A DNA stretch of 9,926 bases from NCBI GenBank assembly GCA_021827465.1, contig JAKAVX010000055.1:1-9926 (forward strand), read 5' to 3'. Position 1 is the stretch's first letter. The number at the start of each line of letters is the position of its first letter. This stretch comes from Deltaproteobacteria bacterium (GTDB taxonomy: Bacteria > Desulfobacterota_B > Binatia > Binatales > Binataceae). Made by a program: the position numbers and the translations under genes. The notes beneath the pieces were generated by a model, which had not been told where the DNA came from, made no database searches, and saw only the letters and a program-made list of their open reading frames with translations. Positions 1 through 6,000 of this stretch are shown here, piece by piece.

Positions 1-262
1 CGTCGCGATATGCGTACTTCACCATCCCCCATTGGCTCGCGCTGCGCTTGCTCTCGACTACCCGGCCCTCCTTGTCGAGGCGCGCCGAGCCGAGATAGCT
101 CGGGATATCGAGCGTGAACGGCCGCCAGTCGATCTCGATTCCGAGTTCATCCTCGATTGCGTAGGTCGGATCCTTGGCGAGATAGGCGTACGGGCTCTTG
201 TAATCGACATAGACGATAAGCGGCGCGGCCGAACCGAGCGGATCGAAAGATGCGGGCGACAT
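1..262 (-). CDS. DsbA-fold 2-hydroxychromene-2-carboxylate isomerase-like protein (N-terminal part, runs off left edge)
   Basis: The minus strand opens with ATG at 260-262 and stays open to the window edge, giving 87 residues. A GGGAG ribosome binding site lies about 10 nt upstream. After a short leader the protein reads IVYVDYKSPYAYLAKDP, the first beta strand and helix of the DsbA-like thioredoxin fold. A serine (S-P-Y) sits where a redox CXXC would be. That is typical of the glutathione-dependent 2-hydroxychromene-2-carboxylate isomerase/kappa-GST branch rather than of disulfide oxidoreductases. The following DWRPFTLDIPSYLG also fits this family, in which members are about 200 aa, so less than half is visible. 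The gene is divergent from the MoxR ATPase gene with about 170 bp between starts. The exact substrate cannot be told from this fragment; family assignment is fairly firm. Confidence 0.75.
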   Translation of the reverse strand, partial: MSPASFDPLGSAAPLIVYVDYKSPYAYLAKDPTYAIEDELGIEIDWRPFTLDIPSYLGSARLDKEGRVVESKRSASQWGMVKYAYRD

Positions 263-434
263 GTCTATACAATCTCCCGGCGGCCGCGCAATTTTCAATC
301 CGCGGCGGGGGCAAAGCCGGAAAAAACCCTCGCAAATGCTCGCTACTCCCAATTATCCCGGGTTTTCTCGCTTTGCCTGCTCGTGATATGGGAGAATGAC
401 TACGCGCGGACAGCGTTCCATCCCTGGAGGCTTG
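263..434. other. Divergent intergenic region
   Basis: This 172-bp gap lies between two divergent genes and should hold both promoters. It is less GC-rich than its flanks around 285-390. I see a GGGAG site for the leftward gene and GGAGG at 426-430 for the rightward one. I find no sigma70 -35/-10 pair with good spacing, and no terminator or RNA gene. Confidence 0.4.
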
Positions 435-1394
435 ATGTTTTCTTCGATCGACGACGTAATCGAGCGATTCAAGCAGAGCAACTATATCGCAAGCAGGCGA
501 ATCGCCACGGTTGTCTACCTCGCCAGCGAGCTCAAGAAGCCTATCCTGGTCGAAGGCCCGGCCGGAGTCGGCAAGACCGATCTCGCGAAAGTCGCCGCCC
601 TGGCGCTCGGATGGAGTCTCGTCCGCCTTCAATGCTACGAGGGGCTCGACGAAGGCAAGGCCCTTTACGAGTGGGAGTACGCCAAGCAGCTCCTTTACAC
701 CCAGATTCTGAAGGACAAGATCGGCGAAGTCCTGGCCGGAACGCGAGGACTGGCCGAAGCCGTCGATCGTATCGCGCGTGAAGACGAGGTCTTTTTCTCC
801 GAGCGCTTCGTCCTGCCCCGTCCTCTCCTCAAGGCGATTTCCAGCGGCGAGCCAACCGTGCTCCTGATCGACGAAATCGACAAGGCCGACGCCGAATTCG
901 AGGCCTTTTTGCTCGAATTGCTGTCCGATTTCCAAGTCACGATTCCCGAGATCGGGACGATCAAGGCCAAGCAGATGCCGCTCGTGATCCTGACCTCTAA
1001 CAACGCGCGTGAGATGTCCGACGCGCTGAAGCGCCGATGCCTCCATCTGTATATCGACTTCCCGGTGCGTGAACAGGAACTCGCGATCATCCAGCTCAAG
1101 GTCCCCGAGGCCAGCAAGAAGCTCGCAGACGAAGTCGTCGGCGTCGTCCAGTCGCTGCGCAAGCTCGACCTCAAGAAGACTCCCGGAATCAGCGAGACGC
1201 TCGACTGGATAAAGGCGCTCACCCTGCTCAACGTCCAGAGCCTCGAGCAGGAACTCGTCAACGAGACGCTCGACACGATCGTCAAGTACGAGGGCGACGT
1301 GCGCAAGGCGCAGGAAGAGCTCAAGGACTACGTGCGCCGCGCGCGGGCGCGCCGCGGCGGCGAGACCGGGAGCGACAAGGATCTACTGAACTGA
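435..1394 (+). CDS. MoxR-family AAA+ ATPase (CoxD-like)
   Basis: A 319-aa AAA+ ATPase of the MoxR/CoxD type, thought to act with VWA-domain partners as a chaperone in metalloenzyme or complex maturation in the cytoplasm. Walker A is GPAGVGKT at residues 41-48. Walker B is VLLIDE at 142-147, followed by IDKAD. Sensor 1 is TSNN at 187-190, and an arginine-finger segment (ALKRRC) lies at 197-202. The length is normal for CoxD-like proteins. I chose ATG 435 because GGAGG at 426-430 precedes it and the family begins close to MFSSIDDV. An in-frame ATG at 396 would add 13 unfamiliar residues, and its purine tract abuts the codon. The CoxE-like VWA gene starts 72 bp downstream, the usual pairing. No CO dehydrogenase genes are visible, so the client is unknown. 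Confidence 0.93.
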   Translation: MFSSIDDVIERFKQSNYIASRRIATVVYLASELKKPILVEGPAGVGKTDLAKVAALALGWSLVRLQCYEGLDEGKALYEWEYAKQLLYTQILKDKIGEVLAGTRGLAEAVDRIAREDEVFFSERFVLPRPLLKAISSGEPTVLLIDEIDKADAEFEAFLLELLSDFQVTIPEIGTIKAKQMPLVILTSNNAREMSDALKRRCLHLYIDFPVREQELAIIQLKVPEASKKLADEVVGVVQSLRKLDLKKTPGISETLDWIKALTLLNVQSLEQELVNETLDTIVKYEGDVRKAQEELKDYVRRARARRGGETGSDKDLLN

Positions 1395-1466
1395 GATAAT
1401 AGACTGCGGCCGGGTTACAAGTCGGATAGCCAGACCCCGGAAACAAAAGGGCAGGGCATCTTCGTA

Positions 1467-2882
1467 ATGCAGGAAAAGCTCGTCGAATTTGCCAATCTTC
1501 TTCGCGAGAACGGGGTGCGCGTCTCGCTCGCCGAGACGCTCGACGCGTTCGGCGCCTCCGAAGTCACCGGGCTTGGCGAAAAGGAGGCATTCCGCGCCGC
1601 GCTTCGCTCGACGATGATCAAGCGGGCGAGCGAGCTTCCCGTCTTCGAGGAGCTTTTCGAACTCTATTTCTCGGGTCTCGGCGAGATAATCAAGCAGGCC
1701 AGCGAGGCCGTCCAGCAGGCGCTCTCGATGTCGGACGAGGACTTCCAGAAGTTCCTGGACGAGGTCGAAGAGATGCTCAAGAAGGAGGGCGGCAAGCTCT
1801 CCGAACTGGCGCGCCAGTTGCTCCAGAACAACTCGGGGCAGGTCGAAAAGGCAATTCGCGAGGCCGCCCGCGCGGTCAAGCTCTCGAATATCGAACGCAC
1901 TATCGAGGAAAACTATTTCGCCCGCGCCCTGGCCCGCCAACTCGGCCTTGACCGCCTCGAGCAGGAAATCAAGCAACTGCGCGACGACCTCCAGAAGCTC
2001 GACATGAGCGCCGCGATGAAGGCGCGGATGGAAGAGTACCTTGACCGCAGGCTCAAGGCGCTCGACGACATTATCAAGCGCTACGTCCGAATGGAGCGCG
2101 AGAAGCGCGAAGTCCAGGCGCGCGAGCAGCAGCATCTGAACCGCCTTGCCGAGAAGAGCTTCTACTACCTTTCCGAAGAAGAAATCCGCCAGATGAACGA
2201 GGCGGTGCAGAAACTCGCGCAGCGCCTCAAGAACGTTATCGCGGTGCGCCGAAAGCGCGACAAGCGCGGCCGTTTCGACATCAAGCGCACGCTTCGGCAG
2301 AACCTCGAATACGGCGGCGTGCCGTTCAAGCTTCGCTTCGAGCAGCGCAAGAAGGAAAAGCCCCAGGTCGTCATCCTGTGCGACGTCTCGGACTCGGTCC
2401 GAAACGCCTCACGCTTCATGCTCGAATTCGTCTATTCGCTGCAGGACCTGTACTCGCGCGTACGCAGCTTCATCTTCGTCTCGGACATCGGCGAGGTCAC
2501 CGAGCACTTCCGCACCAACGACGTGCGCGAAGCGCTCGACATCGCGCTGAAGGGTGATATCATCAACGTGTACGCGCACTCCAATTTCGGCCACGCATTC
2601 CGGAGCTTCGTCGGCGACTATATAGGTTCGTTGAACAAGCGGACCACGGTGATCGTGCTTGGGGATGCGCGCAATAACTACAACCTGCCGCACGACTGGT
2701 GCCTGCGCGAGATAAAACAGCGGGCGAAGCGGCTCATCTGGCTCAACCCGGAAAGCCGCAATACCTGGGGATTCGGCGATAGCGAGATGGACCGCTACGC
2801 GGTTCATTGCGACCTGATAGAAGAGTGCCGCAATCTAAACCAGCTCTACCACGTGGTCGATCAGTTGGTGCCGCGCTCCTAG
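1467..2882 (+). CDS. VWA domain-containing protein (CoxE-like)
   Basis: A 471-aa protein. The N-terminal two thirds are highly charged and helical, with long coiled-coil-prone stretches (for example residues 160-260, rich in Glu, Lys, Arg and Leu). The C-terminal part from about residue 298 is a von Willebrand factor A domain of the CoxE type. The MIDAS motif is D306-V-S308-D-S310, after VVILC, and a later acidic residue in VIVLGDARNN (D400) fits the third MIDAS position. In characterised pairs the VWA protein binds a metal ion through MIDAS and works with a MoxR ATPase to remodel a client. The ATG at 1467 follows a purine-rich AGGGCAGGG tract. The ATPase gene ends 72 bp upstream, so both are probably one operon. 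No signal peptide or membrane segment is visible, so it is likely cytoplasmic. Client unknown. Confidence 0.92.
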   Translation: MQEKLVEFANLLRENGVRVSLAETLDAFGASEVTGLGEKEAFRAALRSTMIKRASELPVFEELFELYFSGLGEIIKQASEAVQQALSMSDEDFQKFLDEVEEMLKKEGGKLSELARQLLQNNSGQVEKAIREAARAVKLSNIERTIEENYFARALARQLGLDRLEQEIKQLRDDLQKLDMSAAMKARMEEYLDRRLKALDDIIKRYVRMEREKREVQAREQQHLNRLAEKSFYYLSEEEIRQMNEAVQKLAQRLKNVIAVRRKRDKRGRFDIKRTLRQNLEYGGVPFKLRFEQRKKEKPQVVILCDVSDSVRNASRFMLEFVYSLQDLYSRVRSFIFVSDIGEVTEHFRTNDVREALDIALKGDIINVYAHSNFGHAFRSFVGDYIGSLNKRTTVIVLGDARNNYNLPHDWCLREIKQRAKRLIWLNPESRNTWGFGDSEMDRYAVHCDLIEECRNLNQLYHVVDQLVPRS

Positions 2883-2891
2883 CCTGGCTCG

Positions 2892-2910
2892 GCGGCGCCT
2901 TGAACGCCGC
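2892..2910 (+). terminator. Weak hairpin after the VWA gene
   Basis: GCGGCG (2892-2897) and CGCCGC (2905-2910) can form a 6-bp stem with a 7-nt loop, starting 10 bp after the VWA stop codon. There is no T-run after it, so this is at best a weak or Rho-assisted end signal. Confidence 0.2.
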
Positions 2911-2914
2911 TCGG

Positions 2915-2943
2915 TTGACCCTTCGGCAGGTTTGTTCCAAGAT
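2915..2943 (+). promoter_or_regulatory. Candidate sigma70-type promoter for the BFN gene
   Basis: TTGACC at 2915-2920 is followed by a 17-nt spacer and CAAGAT at 2938-2943. The -35 is good, the -10 only half matches. It sits in the 134-bp gap upstream of the BFN gene and would give a leader of about 65 nt. Pattern-based and unproven. Confidence 0.3.
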
Positions 2944-3016
2944 ATTTGCGAGGCATGGATCGGGTGCGGGAATCACGTCGACGCCCGCCCCATGGTGCGC
3001 TCCAAAGAGATACTCT

Positions 3017-3553
3017 ATGGCAGGTGACAGAAAAGATTTCCTCCTGATGGTCGTTGGCGGTATCACGCTTGACCCGACCACCAAGATGCCGATCGTCGTG
3101 CTCAAGGACCCGGACAACAAGTTCAACCTGCCGATCTGGGTCGGACCACTCGAAGCGACCGCGATGGCGACCGAGCTGGAAGGCGCCAAGCCGCAGCGCC
3201 CGATGACTCACGACCTGCTCCGCAACATCCTGACCGAATTCGGCGCGACCGTCGAATACGTCGACGTAACCGCGCTGCGCGACAACACCTATTACGCCGA
3301 GATTCATCTGAAGACCCGCGACGGCAAGGAATTGCTTATCGACTCGCGCCCGAGCGACGCGCTCGCGGTCGCGCTGCGGACCAAGTCGCCCATTTACGTC
3401 GCGAAAAAAGTCATCGAGGCTTCCAGCGAGCTCTACGAAACGAGCGCCGAGCAGCAGCCCCAGAGCGAGCAGAATCTGGCCGGCGTCTCGCGCGACAAAT
3501 GGTCGGAAATTCTCGAGCGAATGTCTCCCGAGGACTTCAAATACAAGATGTAG
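3017..3553 (+). CDS. Bifunctional nuclease (BFN/DUF151) domain protein
   Basis: A 178-aa protein of the BFN/DUF151 family. Diagnostic segments are the opening beta strands with PIVVLKDPDNKFNLPIWVG (about residues 24-42), EATAMATELEG, RPMTHDLL and the hallmark LLIDSRPSDALAVALR near residues 108-123, followed by SPIYV. Plant members have DNase/RNase activity. The role of bacterial members is poorly known, so catalytic function is inferred from the family only. A Gln/Glu-rich linker and a short helical tail (SEILERMSPEDFKYKM) complete the protein. I start at ATG 3017 because AAAGAGA lies just upstream and the family begins here. The frame is open 70 codons further upstream, but that would overlap the VWA gene and adds nonhomologous sequence. 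The TPR gene follows after 58 bp. Confidence 0.92.
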   Translation: MAGDRKDFLLMVVGGITLDPTTKMPIVVLKDPDNKFNLPIWVGPLEATAMATELEGAKPQRPMTHDLLRNILTEFGATVEYVDVTALRDNTYYAEIHLKTRDGKELLIDSRPSDALAVALRTKSPIYVAKKVIEASSELYETSAEQQPQSEQNLAGVSRDKWSEILERMSPEDFKYKM

Positions 3554-3611
3554 CTTCGGTGCGGCGCCGTGATTTCCGGACGTCGCGTCAAAGCCGGCGC
3601 CCGGTTCCCGT

Positions 3612-4379
3612 ATGCCTTCGACCAAAACGCATCAGCGAAAGATCGTCCGCAAGCAGCTCAAGCAGCCCGACGAATTCCAGAGCTTCTTCGACAACGCGCG
3701 CGATTTCGTCCTTGAAAACCTGAACCAGGTCATCTTTTCCGCCGTCATTATCCTGGTCGCGGCCGCCGTCGCGGTCGGCACCTACGCCTACGAACGGCAT
3801 CGCGACAACCTCGCCGCCGACCAGTTTTACGCCGCGATGACCGCGCTCAACCAGAAGGACTACAAGCAGGCCGAACGCCGCTTTACCAAGCTGGCCGAGC
3901 AGGAACCGGGACGCGAAGTAGGGCGCCTCGCACGCTTTTACCTCGGCACGGCCTATCTGCGGGAGAACGATCTCAAGCCCGCACGCGACGCGTTCGTCGC
4001 CTACCTCGCCCAGGGCCATAACCCGCTTTTAGCAAGTTTCGCGCAGTCCAATCTGGCGATGGTCTATGAGCGGCTCGGAGAGTACGGAAAGGCTGAACAC
4101 GCCTACTCGGAGGCCGCGGCCACCCCCGGACCCGAGCAGACATCCGCCACGCTCGGAGCGGCCCGGATGCTTCTGAAGCAGGGCAAGAAGGAAGAGGCGA
4201 TCAAGGCCTACCGCGCATTCCTTCAGGCGCATCCGTTCTCGTCTGAACGCGAAGATGTGCTCGAAACGCTCGCCCTGCTCGGCGCACCCGCGCCGTCACC
4301 GACCCGTCTCAGGCAGACGGCGACGATACCGTCCGAAGCCGCGCCTCCCAAGGCGAGCACGGCCACGCCGAAGCCCTAG
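3612..4379 (+). CDS. Membrane-anchored tetratricopeptide repeat protein (YfgM/TPR_21-like)
   Basis: A 255-aa protein with a basic cytoplasmic N-terminus (residues 1-38), one transmembrane helix at about 40-58 (VIFSAVIILVAAAVAVGTY) and then TPR units. Repeats recognisable by the A-x-x-x-F/Y pattern begin near ADQFYAAMTALNQKDYKQAERRF, LARFYLGTAYLRENDLKPARDAF, SNLAMVYERLGEYGKAEHAY and GAARMLLKQGKKEEAIKAY. The tail after about residue 225 is Pro/Ala/Thr-rich and probably disordered. The architecture resembles YfgM-type proteins, which associate with the Sec translocon and periplasmic chaperones. Here that role is an inference from the layout. The orientation would place the TPRs outside the cytoplasmic membrane. 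It is the last gene of the plus-strand series and is followed by a repeat-bearing convergent gap. Confidence 0.85.
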   Translation: MPSTKTHQRKIVRKQLKQPDEFQSFFDNARDFVLENLNQVIFSAVIILVAAAVAVGTYAYERHRDNLAADQFYAAMTALNQKDYKQAERRFTKLAEQEPGREVGRLARFYLGTAYLRENDLKPARDAFVAYLAQGHNPLLASFAQSNLAMVYERLGEYGKAEHAYSEAAATPGPEQTSATLGAARMLLKQGKKEEAIKAYRAFLQAHPFSSEREDVLETLALLGAPAPSPTRLRQTATIPSEAAPPKASTATPKP

Positions 4380-4405
4380 CCCTGCGAGCCTCGTCGCCCT
4401 TTTCC

Positions 4406-4502
4406 GTCATCCTGAGCGGAGCGAAGAAAGGACCCTGCGTGTCAGTGATTTTTTGCGGATAATCCCGCTCCGCGGGGACTCTTCGTCGGCGCTCAGAGTG
4501 AC
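4406..4502. repeat. REP-like palindromic dispersed repeat, copy 1
   Basis: The element begins GTCATCCTGAGC (4406-4417) and ends GCTCAGAGTGAC (4491-4502). These termini are reverse complements at 10 of 12 positions, and GCGGAGCGAAG and GGACCC lie just inside the left end. This matches a very common noncoding palindromic repeat of many soil and environmental bacteria, often seen in convergent intergenic gaps. As RNA it could fold into a long hairpin and help end transcription from both sides. The middle (4442-4460) has a TTTTTT run. Confidence 0.7.
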
Positions 4503-4540
4503 GCAAAGGAGCCGGGGCGAAGCGAAGGTTCCGCCTGCGC

Positions 4541-4590
4541 GTCATCCTGAGCGAAGTGAGCATCGCCAACGGAGTCGAAGGATCTCGGAC
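4541..4590. repeat. REP-like repeat, copy 2 (partial)
   Basis: GTCATCCTGAGCGAAGTGAG at 4541-4560 restarts the same consensus, and GGAGTCGAAGGATCTCGG follows. The matching inverted right terminus is missing, so this copy is incomplete or diverged. Confidence 0.65.
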
Positions 4591-4591
4591 A

Positions 4592-4609
4592 GCTTCGCGA
4601 GAGCGAAGC
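4592..4609. terminator. Hairpin with GNRA-type loop in the convergent gap
   Basis: GCTTCGC and GCGAAGC form a perfect 7-bp stem closed by GAGA. A second small inverted repeat, CTTCGTTCGCGAAG, lies at 4621-4634. They sit between the two convergent stop codons and may help terminate the minus-strand thioredoxin gene, but no T-run follows on either strand. They may equally be remains of the repeat family. Confidence 0.3.
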
Positions 4610-4645
4610 CGGTACTGGTTCTTCGTTCGCGAAGCGCGCGGCGCG

Positions 4646-5824
4646 CTACTTCCGCGCGCTGTTGCTAGCTTCCTCGATCTGCGACTTCATGACGAAGTCG
4701 AACGCCTTCGCGTCGGGCAATCCTATCACCCTGACGCCATTGACGAAGAACGTCGGCGTCGAGGTAACGCTGAGCGCGCGGCCGTCGGCCTCGTCCTGGG
4801 CCACCCGCTCGAGTGACGCGCGATTCTTCATGCAGACGTTCAGCAGCGTGGTATCGAGCCCAAGGCGCTTCGCGGTCTCATCGACGCGGCTTTGGAGATT
4901 CGCCGGCGTTATCGTGCCCTGCTTGGTGTAGAACTCGCGCGCAAAGCTCCAGAAGGCCTTCGGGTTCTGAAGGCGCGCGCAATCGGCCGCGACCGCCGCC
5001 CGGATCGCCCACGGATGGCTATTCAGCGGGAAGTTCTTGAAGATGAGCCGAATCTTGCCCTTGTAGGTCGTGTTCACCATCGTCTCGAGCACCGAGAACG
5101 CATGCGCGCAGTAGGGGCACTCGAAGTCGGCGAACTCGACAACAGTGACCGGGGCGTCCGCCGCACCAAGCACTGGACGGTCAGCAAGATGCGCCTTGCT
5201 GAGATCGGCACGCTCCCACGGGTCCTTGGTGATATCGAGCAACTGGCCGAGGATCATCTGCTTGCCGGCCGCATCGCTGAATACTTTCGTCTTCGCCGAC
5301 TGGCCGCGCTCGTTGGTGAGATTCACTTCGCGCACCGACACCCCGGGAATCGATGACTGCTTCGCCGGCCCGATTTCCACGTCCTTGGCAAGGGGAAGAT
5401 GGAACTTCTGCTGGAGAAACTCGCGCAGCCTGCCGTCGAAGGTGTGATCTGCCTGAACCGTGCTGAGATCGTAGAGATTGCCGATGATCACCCGCTTGCC
5501 GGCCGCGTCGCTGAATACCTGGGCCTTGCCGGACTGGCCGGTATCGTTGGTCAGATGGACATCGCGCACGAACATCCCGGCTATCGTGGACCGGCCCATC
5601 GGCCCAAGCTCGACCTGCTTGGGATCGGGCAGAAAGAACCGCTTGCGCAGATACGCGGCGAGCCGCTTGTCGAAGGCGGGGTTCGATACGGCCGCGGGCT
5701 TCGAAATCGTGCTGCTGGGAGTTCCGGTCTCGGCGAGCGAGCGCGCGGGCAGGCCGATCGTGAGTGCAATCACCGCGAGGCCACAGAGCGTAATCCAGGC
5801 AAGGATGCGTTCGGGATGCTTCAT
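4646..5824 (-). CDS. Exported DsbA-family thiol oxidoreductase with duplicated N-terminal domain
   Basis: A 392-aa protein. Residues 1-31 form a signal peptide (basic start, hydrophobic core, ARSLA before the likely cut). Two tandem domains of about 71 aa follow, at 51-121 and 129-199, identical at about 38 positions. Each ends in VFSDAAGK...I.G.L.D and resembles the N-terminal domain of DsbC/DsbG. The C-terminal thioredoxin domain carries FADFECPYC with the redox pair C236/C239. STPTFFVNG supplies the cis-proline loop. The likely role is disulfide oxidation or isomerisation in the periplasm. I chose ATG 5824 because the signal peptide begins there. An in-frame start at 5887 would add 21 residues (MSALLRLSLEELL...) before it. 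TATGAT 9 nt upstream of the ATG could be a -10, which would make the mRNA nearly leaderless; this is speculative. The gene converges with the TPR gene. Confidence 0.9.
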   Translation of the reverse strand: MKHPERILAWITLCGLAVIALTIGLPARSLAETGTPSSTISKPAAVSNPAFDKRLAAYLRKRFFLPDPKQVELGPMGRSTIAGMFVRDVHLTNDTGQSGKAQVFSDAAGKRVIIGNLYDLSTVQADHTFDGRLREFLQQKFHLPLAKDVEIGPAKQSSIPGVSVREVNLTNERGQSAKTKVFSDAAGKQMILGQLLDITKDPWERADLSKAHLADRPVLGAADAPVTVVEFADFECPYCAHAFSVLETMVNTTYKGKIRLIFKNFPLNSHPWAIRAAVAADCARLQNPKAFWSFAREFYTKQGTITPANLQSRVDETAKRLGLDTTLLNVCMKNRASLERVAQDEADGRALSVTSTPTFFVNGVRVIGLPDAKAFDFVMKSQIEEASNSARK

Positions 5825-5956
5825 GACAGTCAAATCATACGGGCGACGAAGGAGTTCTTCCAGTGACAGACGAAGCAGGGCGCTCATTTCACAGCGCAGA
5901 CGCGAGACCGGCCGTGTATGGACCGCAGTGGCCCCCGCGCCTGCGACTCGTATCTA
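5825..5956. other. Spacer between the thioredoxin gene and dif
   Basis: This 132-bp stretch should contain the promoter of the leftward thioredoxin gene. Apart from the TATGAT near its left end I see no clear promoter, hairpin or RNA gene, and no convincing ORF. Confidence 0.35.
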
Positions 5957-5984
5957 GGTTCGCATAAGAAATATTATGTCAACT
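5957..5984 (+). other. dif: Probable dif site (XerC/XerD recombination site)
   Basis: The 28 bp read as an 11-bp left arm GGTTCGCATAA, a 6-bp centre GAAATA and an 11-bp right arm TTATGTCAACT. This is the architecture of a bacterial dif site, where XerC binds the left arm and XerD the right. From memory the E. coli arms are GGTGCGCATAA and TTATGTTAAAT, so the match is 10/11 and 9/11, with 3/6 in the variable centre. The inner CATAA and TTATG are perfect inverted repeats. The site is an AT-rich island in very GC-rich DNA and lies outside genes. It marks the terminus of replication, where FtsK-activated XerCD resolves chromosome dimers. It is also used as an attachment site by Xer-dependent integrating elements, and the sequence character changes abruptly just to its right. 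Confidence 0.85.
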
Positions 5985-6000
5985 TCGGGGGTTGCATGGT

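Noticed and set aside
147..1046. Minus-strand frame of 299 codons
   Set aside because: Antisense to the clear MoxR ATPase gene with its Walker motifs.
1449..1456. KOPS-like GGGCAGGG on the plus strand, with the opposite-strand version at 9782-9789, both pointing toward dif
   Set aside because: The polarity fits FtsK guidance, but several matches to an 8-mer with one free position are expected by chance in DNA this GC-rich. It needs a genome-wide bias test.
2879..3625. Minus-strand frame of 248 codons
   Set aside because: Antisense to the BFN gene, which has diagnostic family motifs.
4255..4668. Plus-strand frame through the gap after the TPR gene
   Set aside because: It translates the palindromic dispersed repeats and overlaps the end of the TPR gene in another frame.
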